Assembly (NCBI GenBank): GCA_003508835.1
Contig: PUFA01000070.1
Span: 3,844,001-3,908,000, forward strand
Origin: Eonycteris spelaea
Lineage: Eukaryota > Chordata > Mammalia > Chiroptera > Pteropodidae
DNA: 64,000 bases
Direction of reading: 5' to 3'
Shown here in pieces: positions 38,059 through 49,680 of the stretch (positions are counted from its first letter, which is position 1; the number at the start of each line of letters is the position of its first letter). The notes beneath the pieces were generated by a model that had not been told where the DNA came from, ran no database searches, and worked only from the letters and a program-made list of their open reading frames with translations. A program made the position numbers and the translations under genes.

Positions 38059-38519
38059 ACACTCTTACTGTTCAAACTAATCACCTCTTCCTCACTGATG
38101 TCTTTATTGGAATCCTTTGAAGCCAATGCTTTTGAAAGCAGTAAATCTAGTTCTTTTCCCTTCCTGGTGCTGGTGCAGCTTTTATTACTCTTTGCTTAGT
38201 GTCCACCATATGGGGTTATCAATGGGAAATGTATGTTGTTCACATGTTACATAGATGTGATAAATATTCTTCACTCTTTCCAAGGAACTGATTTAGCTGC
38301 TCATTTTGGGGGTTCTAGAAAAGAGAGTTTTAATATAAACAGTTTGGCTCCATTGGGGTCCCATTATATTTAAAGGAAATATATTGGAACAAATCTAACT
38401 TCATAGATCTCTTAATTTTTGGAGATTACTTTTGGTATATGAACAGAACTCTGAGGAAAAAGCTTATTGATAAATTTTTATATTCAGAGTTTGCTACTAT
38501 AGAGATTTTACATGTTCTT

Positions 38520-38705
38520 TATGACAATGATTCTCAAGCTTATTGTGCAGGAAAATTCCCTAAAGAGTGTATAAAATGCAGGTTACTGGACCCCATTCCA
38601 GGCCTATTGATTCAGATTTTTTGGGTGAAGCCTAAGAATGTGTATTATGCCCAGACATCCCAGGTGATTTTTAGGCAGTCTGTGGTCCAAATGACATTAA
38701 GTAAC
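38520..38705. mobile_element. MER5-like hAT-Charlie DNA transposon
   Basis: ATGATTCTCAAGCTTATTGT, CAGGTTACTGGACCCCATTC, GATTCAGATTTTTTGGGTGA, AAGCCTAAGAATGTGTATTA and CCCAGGTGATTTTTAGGCAG follow the MER5 order. Short non-autonomous element. Confidence 0.72.
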
Positions 38706-38929
38706 TGAATTGGGAGGAAAATATTTACTAGAATGAAATTTTTTTCATGTTCCGTGCTTTTCTCTAACAAGGAAAAATATAGCAAAAACATTAGCTTTAG
38801 AGTACAGTTATGACCCATGCAGAAATAGAGGTCATTCTGAAAATCACAGACCTGGTGGAGACTTTTGTAAATCATTAATGCCATTCTTCTATCCCTGAAT
38901 TTTTAAAGTGAATTATGCAAATAATGTGG

Positions 38930-39115
38930 GGGAGGGCACAAAACGCTTGAAGTGGAGTAGAGACTGGAGATTGCCAAGAACAGTGAACAAGACAGGGTTG
39001 GAGGGTTTAGCAGAAGCCAGATCATGTTGATCCAGGTTGGGAGTTTGAATTTTATTCCCAATGGCATGGGAAGTCATCATAGGGCGTTTCAGTTGGGAAT
39101 GAGGTGATGTGTTGT
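38930..39115 (-). repeat. L2 fragment, antisense
   Basis: GTTTAGCAGAAGCCAGATCA, GGTTGGGAGTTTGAATTTTA and TCCCAATGGCATGGGAAGTC match reverse-complement L2. Confidence 0.6.
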
Positions 39116-41084
39116 CCATTTTAGATTATTGACTGCTTTCTAAAAAAATGTTTTTGTAATTGTCTGGCCTGCTCATCAGAGCAGACTAAATTCTTAAGTG
39201 CAGCATAAACATCTACCCTAAAAGCCTCTTCTCAGCAAAGATCTAAAAAAACTGTAAATGCCCAGAGGATTAAAGACAAGCAGACTTTGGTGAGGTGCTA
39301 AGAGCTAAGTCACACTATAAATTCATACTATGTACATTTTTAAAAAAGGAAAAGATGCCCATATAAATAGCGAAGGCCTAGAACCATTATGAACTCATTC
39401 TTGCCCCAAGCTGCATGCAGAAACTTAATGCTTTTATCATTCATTTCCTGGGTCCTCAATTCCTTAATGCGGGAATATGGCAGATCTCCAATTCATGGAC
39501 TGCTTTGAGCATGCTTTTGTTTTCCATAGCCATGACATAATGATAAAGGAACAAATAGAAAACTTCCATGTTAACAAGTTAACAATATAGTTTGCATAGT
39601 TTAAAATAACATGAAATTTTAAGTCAACTCAACTCTCTAGGACTTTCCCTAGGAATAGCTGAAAATGATTTCTTCTGTTCTGATAGATGGACAAATGAGC
39701 ATTTAACACCACCAAATAAATGCTGAGGGGAAAGGTACTAGGTCCAATTATGGGATATGTATTAATACACATTGCCTTTAGAATCTATTTGTACTGGAAT
39801 GCTAATTTACTCCTTAATTGTTTGGACATCTCAGTCATGTGCCAGCATGTGGCTCTGTGTCAGCATTGTGCATGTTAGATTTGCTACTTCAGAGGAAGTA
39901 GCTGCCTTAGCCCCTGTGTCTGCTCTGACGGCTGGGACTTTCTTTGTTCAGCACTGTGCTTTGGGCATGACTCTCGAAGGCCAGCAACTAACTACTCAGC
40001 TGTAGCGGCCTCTCTGCTATACTCAGGGTATTGATACTAGATGGAGCCAGATAATCTCTCCATCCCCTGAGGTGCTGGGAAGCAAGAAGAAACCTGTTGG
40101 GGAGGAATGAGAACCTAGAAGGAAATAGGTGGACATTTTGGAATTCTGTAATTGGCAGTTGGAGAACTGGGGCTCAGGCAATATAACTTCAAGAACATAA
40201 TAAAGATAAATTACAATTACCTTCCTCTTCACTGTGACCAATAGTTTCACATCTAGAACTTCCTAGTAATTATTTTATACTTTCCCCATCAGTTTGCACA
40301 GTCAAGACTCAATATAATATCTTCATTCTAAATATATCTCTCCATTCCAATAGACTTTTAAAACTCATGACCTGCATTTGACCTATTTCTGTTTTGAAAT
40401 TTCCTCTAACATAAATTATTCCTGGAGACCACAGGTGATTTTTTTTTTTTTTTTGGCACATAATCAGATACATTTTAGCCTCTTTTCCCCCACATAGATC
40501 ACTGGGGACACTTGATTCTCTGGCCATGAAGCTTACTATTTTTTCTTCATTAAGATGCTCTCATTCTAAACAAGCTATATTAAAGCGTTTCTTTCTCTAG
40601 GTAGAAATTTATGAGCTATTATGGTCATTTTACTTGTTCATTTTGGTTAGGTGTTCTATTTATTAAATAAGCATTTGTTGTGTATTTTGCTTCATGCCAT
40701 GCTAAACAAGATTTCTTCGACTCTAACCTTTATTTTGTTCCTCAAAATTTATTTTTGTTTAAAAAAAGAAAACTAGAATACCTTCAAAATAAAATGAAAT
40801 TACTTTCTCTACTGTTTTGCTCCTAAATGCTAAAGTGATTAAAGCAAATAAGGCAAAGATAAGTTCTTGGGGGTGTCTCTTTTAAACCAGCTTCTCTTGA
40901 GGTAGCAAATGAGGTGTTCACATTCCTTTGATGAAGATAGGTGCCATTCTGCAACCGTTATGGTCTGTAGAATTTGGGAAATTCTCCCTGATTAAATAAG
41001 AGCTTGGTCTGGACTAGAGTCTACCTCTTTGACATTTAGGGTTCTGTTTACCCTCAGGAACAACTATTTTACCTTTATGAGTTT

Positions 41085-41640
41085 TCCCTACTATCTGAAC
41101 GTAGACTGTTCCTATGAAAACTTTCGTAAGCCGAAATGACATAAAGTGAAGAAGTAATTGCTGTTAATTTATATGAAAAATTTTTGAGAGTTCCCAGACC
41201 CCAAATTCAATGTGTGTATGACTTTACTTCATTCACCACAACCAAAATGCTTAAATATGTCCAGTTTTACACTAAGGGGACACCCTTATGAGCTCTCTTT
41301 TGCTTTTCTGATACCTTAGGATTCACTTGCTAATGGATGCACAAAATCGAGATAAGAGGACAGATGCTCATGGACATGGTTCAAAGCTAAGGCAGCTTGA
41401 TGCTGAAGTACTGAGTGGTTCTGGGGGAGGAGCTTGGCAGGTCACTCTCACTGCTGCTCACGGTGCGTGCTGCCTCTATAATAGTTTGCTGCAAAAACGG
41501 TAATTTTGATTTTCATCTTTTTTTGGTAAAAGCGAAAATCCGCTTGAGATTTCTTTCAGTTAGCTTTGAAAACAGGTACTAAAGTAGGTATTTTGCAAAA
41601 GTGAAGTGGCATAATGTGAACTTTTGAAAAGAGGCAGATA
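41085..41640. repeat. Unclassified probable DNA-transposon remnant
   Basis: CTTTCGTAAGCCGAAATGAC with ATAAAGTGAAGAAG near the left and GTGAAGTGGCATAATGTGAA near the right resemble ends of an old non-autonomous element. GGTAAAAGCGAAAATCCGCT and TTCTTTCAGTTAGCTTTGAA between them also look repeat-derived. The related end motifs read in the same direction rather than inverted, so I cannot assign the family. Confidence 0.42.
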
Positions 41641-42689
41641 GTAATGTAGTAGGATACCTGTATTAGGCGGATATCTGTATTCTTTCTGAATACTTGCATC
41701 AGTCAGGTCTTTCAGTTACAAGCAACAGAAAGCGACTCTGGCTGATTTAACCAAGTAGGATTTTAAGACACTAAAGGAGGAGCTTCTGTTTACAGGTGGT
41801 GATCTGAAGACAGACATTTACCTCTGCTGCTTCCCAATACTTCTCTAAATGATAACAAAGGGCATTTTAAAAAAAGATATAAACTCACAGGTTAAAGAGA
41901 ATGAGAGGTAACAACAGAAGGAACAACCTCCCCCCGCCGCCCCCTATACACATACACACAAACACACTTTGATATCCAGCCCGGTTCAGCTCTCCAGCTA
42001 CTCTTGCTGAGGATTAACCTTGATAAAATTACAGTTTTATTGTAGAAGCCAAGTTTTCTATCTACTATGTAGAAGTAGATAAAAGTCTATGGGATAATGA
42101 TGAACCCCACTGTGATTATTTCCCAAAATATATTGACCATATTTTCCAAAATCCAAATGGGGATATATGGCCTATGGAATGGAATTTCCCACTTTCAGCT
42201 TCCAGGAACTTTTTGACACTTTAGATCAAGGGTGGACAATTGTCCACCTTAGGAGTCCCAACTGCCCAAAGCAGAAGCCAGATACTCCTTTTTGCTGCCT
42301 TCCTACTATTCTCACAGGGTGCTGGCATATGAGCAGTGAGAACTGATAACCAGACACACCCACGTGGGACTCTAATTCAGGAGTGAGGATGCAGGCACAC
42401 ACGGAGGCCTGCAGCAGGCCGAGGCTCCTGGATTTGAGGGTAGTAGTGAGGAAGATGTAGGACAGTGGGGTCTTTCCTGGAACAAGTCTATAATTTGATT
42501 TGGGCATTTGTTCCTGTGCGGCAGCCTCTAAATCCATCTCTTTGGTTCTAAAGTGCCCTACTTGCTTTCAGGTCAGCCTTTCAGTCAATGGCTTAGTTCC
42601 AAGTCATTCTATTATGTTTTAGAAAAACATTAACAGGTGGTTCCCCCACCCCCACCCCGCCATTTATTTGTCCATGTTTAAAGATTTCT

Positions 42690-43060
42690 GTATTATCATA
42701 CCAAAAGTTTAATCAGGAAATACTAAAGCAAATATTACACCAAGCATACTCACATAATACAATTCTATACAGCAGTGAATATGGGAAAAACCTTATGACT
42801 CACAAAAGAAGCCAGACACACACACTTGCATGCCAATTCCCTTTATAGGAAGTTAAAATGACAGGCAAAATCAAACCTGTTATTCATCGGGATATTAATG
42901 AACTTTGGAGAGGCACAGCCTCGATACTGGGATACTGATGATGTGCTTGCTATTTCTTGATCTGGGTGGTATACACATTACTTTGTGAAAACTCTTGCAC
43001 TCTTAATTTGTGTACTTTTCTGTATGTGTTTTACATGTCAATAAAGTTTTTTTTCCCCTT
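42690..43060 (+). mobile_element. L1 3' end
   Basis: ATACAATTCTATACAGCAGT, GACTCACAAAAGAAGCCAGA, TGATCTGGGTGGTATACACA and ACATGTCAATAAAGTTTTTT fit an old L1 3' UTR. Its left-most position beyond the SRGAP1 poly(A) signal helps bound that 3' UTR. Confidence 0.62.
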
Positions 43061-43630
43061 GATGTATTTTTACTCCATATCTCTTATCAGTATTCAATCT
43101 GACACACTGCTGATAGTTTTACAAAACTATTACTCATTGCTAGTCCTTCAGAGTTAGTTTTTTTTTAAGCTTAAAGAAAAAATATCAATACACAGGGGAA
43201 TTCTAAGCATAGTCTATACCTAAGGATTGCATTTCAGTGTATTCAACGAAAGCAAAGATCAACTTCACAAGGTTTACTATGCCAAGGAGTCCCTCTCAAA
43301 AGAAAGATTTCAATCTGGTGTTCAGAAAAACTGCTCTCTTTTAGCCTCTCAGTTAAGACTTCTCCAATCCCTTTCACTTACTACACAGGTGTCTCCCAAC
43401 TATGACTCTAAAAACCCCTGGCTTCAAGAACAACACTCTCCGCCTGAGGCTTCATTTTCAAATCCACAAAAATGCAAATGAGATAACATTTTTTAAAAAA
43501 GGCAGTTTCATGTTATTTAATGCAATTCAGCTCTCTGGGGGGTAAATAATGATTAGAAAAAGAGAGGAATGCAAGCACCACGGAGAATCACACCAACTGG
43601 AAGCAGACAAAGGCAGCCAGAGCTATCTTA

Positions 43631-43636
43631 TTTATT
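43631..43636 (-). terminator. SRGAP1: Candidate SRGAP1 poly(A) signal AATAAA
   Basis: Reverse-complement reads AATAAATAAG. It sits at the left edge of the repeat-poor 3' UTR block. Cleavage would fall about 10-30 bp to its left. Confidence 0.5.
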
Positions 43637-44057
43637 ATAAAGATACATGGTGAACAGACCTGACTGTGTACTGAAGCCTGGAATGATACATGCCAAAATG
43701 TACAGTACTATACATAAAAGTGCATTGTCACAACGATATCAACAAAACATTTTCCTTCCAGAACTGTAAAAGCATCCCCCTTTATTTTCACCTCGGAGAC
43801 GGAATATAATGGTAAGAGGCAGTACAGAGCCTTTAGGTGAACGCGAGGGGCGACAGCAGCACGTGAGGGGGGGGGGTGGGGAGGGAAGGCAGAGTCACAG
43901 CTACGGGGAAAACAAGTCTGATGACCGACAAGGATGCAAGACAGGACAATACTGAGCACCGGAGGCACAGGAAGGTGGGGATGGAGACGAAGCTGGGGAA
44001 TAGTGTTGGAAGTTTCAAAACACTCAAATAGGCAGTAGGAATTGGGGACAGGAGCAA

Positions 44058-44087
44058 GGGAGGAGGGAGGAGGGAGGAGGGAGGAGG
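44058..44087. repeat. (GGGAGGA)n minisatellite-like tract
   Basis: About four near-perfect 7-bp units inside the SRGAP1 3' UTR (CU-rich on the transcript strand, a possible PTB-type pyrimidine tract). Confidence 0.9.
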
Positions 44088-45816
44088 CGGGTGGAGCAAG
44101 AAAGAGGAAACAGTAAAATGCAAGGCTACAACTCTGAAAATAAAAGGCACTTTCACATGTACATACTACATATGTACATTGACACGATTAGGTAACAGTC
44201 ACAAGCAGGAAGCTACCAGTACTGCAACTGATCAAACCAACAGGGAAGGACAACACCAATTTAATTACGTGGGCAGGAGTTACCTTTGAGCCTGTAGGTA
44301 AATAGCAGTCTCTCCTGTTACACAGCCACTTACTCTAAACATCTATAATAACCATCACACGACACATTGAACTTGGATGAATGCTCTAAGGGGGGCATTC
44401 ACAAATGCACGGTTTATATATTTTCTTTTACTAAACAGTTTCTAAGATAAGCTTTATGGAACCCAGTACAATTATTTAAACATACAAAAGTTTCCTACAT
44501 AATTTAAAGATACAGGTACCCATCTCTATTATATCACGTAGACGCTTTTTTTTTTTTTTAAGTATACTATGGTAAGTGAAAACTCAATTTCCAGTTCGTT
44601 TTACTTATCTGAATGAAGCTGTACCAGTACCCTGCATCAACACTGACTGACACCTCAGCCCAGCTGGAGGTTGGGTTTTCAGCTCAGGATGGTCTTGAGT
44701 AGGAAGCTCTATTTATACACGGGTAGAGTCTTCTAAACTGCTATGTGGCTCAGAGCCTCTGCGGTGGTTAACTCAGAGCAAGACTCAGTACCAAGTGCAT
44801 TTCCTACATTTGTGGCCTCTCACTACTTTGGTCAGGAATAAATGAGTGTCATCCCAGTTCCAAAGTTTTCTAAATCCCTCCACAGACCCATACTCTTTAA
44901 CTTTGTATTTCAGAAGCTATAATTATCAAGGTTTCCTCAGTCTGTAGACTCCAGAGGCGATCTTTCCCAAATGCTAAGGAGACCACTATCCTCCCCACTT
45001 TCCTCTTTTCCTTAAAGTATAAGCCCATTTTGGAAATGGCTTAAGTACAAAGACAAAGAATTCTTAACTGATACAATCTAACCCTCAGTGCTCTAAATCC
45101 ATTGATGTTCATGCTCACTGCAGTAGATCACGTGGGACCCCACTGCGGACCATTCCATGGGTGGCTCAAGGGCAATGGTCAAATCATGTTGTGTGGAAAT
45201 GTGCACAACTGATGAACAATAGCGTTGACACCTGAACATGAACAGAAGAGCTCTACAAAGGGCCGTAAAATAGGTTGAAATCATTTTCAGGGCACTCATC
45301 GAAAATGTGTCGTAAGTTTTCTTTTTCTCTATGGTAATCCATTCCTGACATCCTGACCCAAACCAAAAGGCCAGCTTGGTAAATCTACTTCAGTGAGTTC
45401 GATGGAGGGGGCATGGACATACAATATCAGTTGTGAATAGGTCGTCTTGTGTAAGTGGAGTCAGGTAATCTTTGTAGAACCATCATTTCCCCATCATCAA
45501 AATGATCTCCTTCCCAAAATGCACATGTGGACTTGTAAGATCCTTGAAACTGGAGGCATAACATCTCAGGACTCATTATTCTCTTCCCACTCCTTGTGCC
45601 TTCCCACCTCCCCTTTGCGTGCTATGTCCACGGCTGGAAAACAGGCCAGGTGAAGCTGCTCAGCTTCTGAAGCTTTTAATGAGCTTACTGGGTGTTATTT
45701 TGGACCCTTTGTGAAGTGGCCACCTTGTCTTATCTCTGGAATCTGAAGATTTTTACTAAACAAAATGAGGGGAGTTCCTTACTCATCCTGAGGTCACATC
45801 TTTCTCTGGGCATTGG

Positions 45817-45847
45817 AAAAAAAAAAAAAAAAAAAGAAAGAAAGAAA
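45817..45847. repeat. A-rich and (AAAG)n tract
   Basis: Nineteen A followed by three AAAG-type units, in the SRGAP1 3' UTR. Confidence 0.9.
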
Positions 45848-48376
45848 AGCCTCAGGGTGACAACAGGGGTTTAGGGAGAAGAGACAGAGACAGGTAAAGG
45901 GAGTGATGGGTTAGTGCTAGGAGCTGTTTCCTGGAAGAAGGCACAGCCTCTGAGGCTCTGAGGGTCTAGAGCAGCATGTCCTCTGCCATTCCAGGCAGCA
46001 GAGTCCTGATTTGGTGGCAAAAAGGCAATCCTCATTCTATCACAGGTATAAACAAAGAGAGGAGACATAGGTGGATTACCAGGGAGAAGTCTGGAGAATT
46101 GAGCTTGGAGTCATATCTAAAAAGCTGAAGTTAAAGCTTATAAAAGACACCACCCCCACACCCCCGCCCTCGCTAAAGAAATTCAGAACGCCTCTGCCCT
46201 TTTGATGCCCTCTGTTAACATCTTACTGTTCCATCAAAGGTGGAAACTGGTGTTTAAAAATCCTTTCTAATTTCTGAGAGATTTCAAGTTTCTCTTTCCC
46301 CCTCATTACTTCCACCTTTATTCTTTGCTTCTGTTTCTCCATCTAGCAACAGAAAATTAGAAACCAAAGTGGAATCCAGAGAAAACTGAGAATTTAGGAA
46401 AGTTTAAATTTCCTAGGGAATTTGCAAATTGTTTAAAAGGGTTAGTGCTATTCAGTGCTCAGTCCTGGCTGTCCCCGTGTGTCCAAGGTACTGAAAGACC
46501 ACTAAAGCTCAAGAGAAATGGTGAGGGGTTGAACAAGATGCTGAGCTGGCCTCTTTTTCAAAATGGGCAAAAAGGATAGTTCTGAAAATTAAGAGCTTTA
46601 AAAACTTACCATACCTGAAAATACTTGAAAAAAATTCACTATTCAATACATTTATGAAATTAGGCTGCAGGCAAGCAACCAGTAGCATGACAATATCTCA
46701 ATTTGATCTGTCTGCATCAGAATGATTAGACTGGCAAACTGAGGTAGAGATCAAAGTCATGATCTTCTCATGACGTTGATTTTAGTACAGATCCTCATTC
46801 TTTCCTGCATGATGCATTCACCAATGGGCTGATAAAGTCCATGTTATGTAATTCTTAGATGGGTATGCTGTTGGCTACCAGTTTGAAATTAAACCTAGAA
46901 AGAAATCAATGGTGGTCCAGAGGGGTTATTGTGGCCATCCATTATTTTTAAAGAAAAAAAAAAAAAAGGTCTCTTCCTCAGGAAGTTCAATAATAGAGTT
47001 GATAAAATGCTCATAGATTTACAGCTGATATAAGTTGCTGCTGGTGGGAGAACGGTGATTTGTACCTTAGAAAAAAAAACCTTGAATTCAAAACAACCCT
47101 TTTTAAGATAGAGAGAAATATAGCATAAATATGGGCCAACTAAAAATTGTCTATGCGCTAGGATGTTAGAGAAAGAGGGCCCCTAACAGAGCTTAAGTGA
47201 CCATGTGAGTTATATAGAGACCACATGAAAAGAGAGTCATGGCTCCAGGGTGCAAAATTGGGAGGAAGTCAAACTCCCACTATGGCCAGCATGGCTCTTA
47301 CTCTGGTACCAGTTCTAGGTTGGCTCAAAGAGTCAAAAGGAGAGGAAAGCTGGAGATTCAATTTAGGATCATTACGCCTCTGCACACGTTTAAAGGAACC
47401 AAGGTCATTTCGTCAGGAGAAGAGAAGGTTGAGCGAACCAAGGACTTGTGTGCTACTTCCTTTCTCCATTTCCACAGAGGAGAACATAGAGATTTGGTGG
47501 AGCTGGAAATATTTCCTAGGCAGTTATAAAACAACAGATCTTGGAAGGAGTTTGTGGAGTAGTGTACCCAGAAAGTCTTTAAAATGAGAATCTTTTAGTC
47601 CTTTGCAAATGCACAGGATGGACTTGGGGCCCAATCAGGCTAATGGAAAGAGTCACATGGATATCTCAGGAGGAATCTCTCTCTCTCTCCCTCCTTTTCC
47701 CAGGTTCAGTTCAAGCAATAACTGCAGAATTTCCACCCCCTTCTGCTGAGTCTTCAACCTGGACCCAGGGAAATGACTTGTTATAAAAGAGGCAACCATC
47801 CAACTCATTCAGGCCGTGGGCTGAAGGTCCCACTGTGACAACTGCAAGTCTTTATTTGCATGGGCGGAACCCTGCCCCCTACATGGAATCAGAGGCGCTA
47901 ACTGTCAGCTACCAAACAATGCCACTGTCACTTTTCAGCCATTACCCCAAGTACCACAGACAAATACTGGTTATACTCCAAAGCCTGGAAATCAGATTCT
48001 CGTGCCTTTGGATCCAGACGTTTCTGACTCACCAGGCTACACTAAACCTGAAGCACTGTATAATACGGAGAGCAAAGTGGTGTTGCCTTCATTACAAATG
48101 GTGCAGCATTGAATTTTCAAGTAAGTCTAAGTGTTTCTATTGTCTTTAAAATGACATACGTCCAGTTATCAAAAAAAAAAAAAAAAAGAAATTACAAAAT
48201 ACAAATGCCCATGTTAAATTTAGCTAGTCTCAGACATTACATTCAAGAACATAGAAAAGCCAGAAGATCTCCAGTTATAAGCACAAAACTAAGGAAAGTT
48301 ATGGACTGCTGACTTTTGTCACGAATCCATTTTCTTTTTTTAATCACCTCCCCAAATGGCCTTGCTCAGTTGGTTT

Positions 48377-48754
48377 TTACATTGTGCAAGACTTGTCTGT
48401 AGGACCTTGGGAAGGAGGTGCAGGTCCTATGGTAGGGTTTGTTTTTGGAAGAACAGCAGGTTTTGGACGTAGGGCTGGAGGCTTCAGCTGCACACCCATC
48501 CTTGGTGCTACCATAGGCTTGAAAGTACTCATTGTGTCACTGGAGGAGCTAGTGCTTCGTCGAATCTGAGGCTCTGAGCTCCTGAGGGCAACATTGTGTA
48601 AAGGGCTGAGAGATTCTGTGGAAGTGGCTGGCGTGGGAGAGTTTTTTACTTGTTCTAAGGTATCCAGAACCACGTCGGGGGCATGCTTTGCTGTACTCTG
48701 TCTCTCCAGTTCTCGAAGTTCATTTAAAGCGGTATTCATCGTCTCTTCAATATC
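48377..48754 (-). CDS. SRGAP1: SRGAP1 terminal coding exon
   Basis: 378 coding bases from acceptor ACAACAG before 48754 to the stop TAA at 48379-48377. It encodes DIEETMNTALNELRELERQS (a short probable helix), then a Ser/Thr-rich region with IRRSTSSSSD, and ends with a Pro-rich tail and the C-terminus KSCTM. Reading frame and end agree with the SRGAP1 family. The five exons in this window together encode about 371 residues. No frameshift or premature stop is seen, so the gene looks intact here. Confidence 0.98.
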   Translation of the reverse strand, partial: DIEETMNTALNELRELERQSTAKHAPDVVLDTLEQVKNSPTPATSTESLSPLHNVALRSSEPQIRRSTSSSSDTMSTFKPMVAPRMGVQLKPPALRPKPAVLPKTNPTIGPAPPSQGPTDKSCTM

Positions 48755-49666
48755 CTGTTGTAAAATCATCAGAAAGAGAGAGAACAAACTGATAATTAAC
48801 ACTAATGTGTAGAAACCCATATCTCTTCATTTCAAAGCAAACGGTCCAGGAAAAGCATGAATGTTTCAATTTCATAGTTGATAGAGACTGTATACACATA
48901 ACGACATCTCACATAATTATTTTGACTCTGATTGTCTAAGAGACCAAGTACAATGGCTCATGGAGCCATTTATCAAACATTTGTTATTCTAAGGCACTAC
49001 ATAGCCTTCTGATAGTTTTTATATTACACGCTACCTTACTATATTGTATTCTTCTTTACTTTACAGTAAAGAGTAGCTTAAATTTAGATACTGCAACAAC
49101 TTCTCAAGAAATAAAAGTGAACTGAAGAAATCGGGCTTCTTTCATTCATGTAACAAAGTACATACTTGGCTAATTCCTAGCAATTCTTCAAAAACTGATG
49201 TAAGCGTTCCCCTGGTGATCTTGACTAGATCTCAATGGAAGTGGTACTGCTCCTTAGAAGGCATTTTTGTAATATGATGTATGTGTATGTTTTAAAATGA
49301 TACCATAAGGGGGTGGCATTATTAGCTTTTGATGGGCAGAAGCCAGGCATACTAGGTATCTTGCAAATGTCCTAGATAGTTTACATGCAATGAACTGTCC
49401 CCTATTTTATTCAACTTCTGAATGTCCTCTGGACATTTATTAAGTGAAAATCCCTTTGTAATACTCTGATTAAAGAACCTAATTCTTTCTTATATGTAAA
49501 CACAAAATATTTTTTTCATGGTGTTAAATTTTCTAGGAATGCAACTATCATGTAAATTATACTGTTATGATTGGGACTGACCAAGAATTGTCCACCATTT
49601 TAGAAAAATCACATCATTAATGGGAACACATTTCACAGAATTTGTGTTAAGACTAACAATACTTAC

Positions 49667-49680
49667 ATCAATGTGCATTT
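49667..49680. repeat. Left target-site duplication of the L1
   Basis: ATCAATGTGCATTT, identical to 52,347-52,360. It begins just left of the L1 A-rich tail. Confidence 0.95.

Larger units (their letters stand above)
19720..43610. other. Intergenic region between convergent KICS2 and SRGAP1
   Basis: About 24 kb between the two 3' ends. No exon-like conserved coding stretch, tRNA, snRNA or recognisable processed pseudogene was found on either strand. Content is individually listed repeats plus unique AT-rich sequence. The unique intervals 21,260-24,010, 24,420-27,600 and 39,120-41,080 show nothing I can assign beyond short T-rich or TC-rich tracts (for example 21,620-21,700). Confidence 0.75.
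43610..48376 (-). other. SRGAP1: SRGAP1 3' UTR (about 4.8 kb, left end inferred)
   Basis: From the stop codon leftwards about 4.8 kb is almost free of interspersed repeats, unlike the flanking DNA, which suggests constrained 3' UTR. On the minus strand AATAAA lies at 43636-43631, just before L1-derived sequence further left. I infer this as the distal poly(A) signal. Simple-sequence tracts inside (GGGAGGA at 44,058-44,087; A/AAAG at 45,817-45,847) are the only repeats noticed. Long annotated 3' UTRs are usual for this gene. Confidence 0.65.

Noticed and set aside
39772..40005. 77-codon Cys/Ala-rich + strand frame
   Set aside because: No identifiable family, no exon signals; treated as chance.
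43833..44156. 107-codon Pro/Leu/Ser-rich minus-strand frame in the SRGAP1 3' UTR
   Set aside because: Arises from the GGGAGGA-type low-complexity tract; lies in untranslated sequence.
47225..47587. 120-codon + strand frame antisense to the SRGAP1 3' UTR
   Set aside because: No homology recognised and no promoter or splice evidence; an overlapping frame is also open, suggesting compositional chance.
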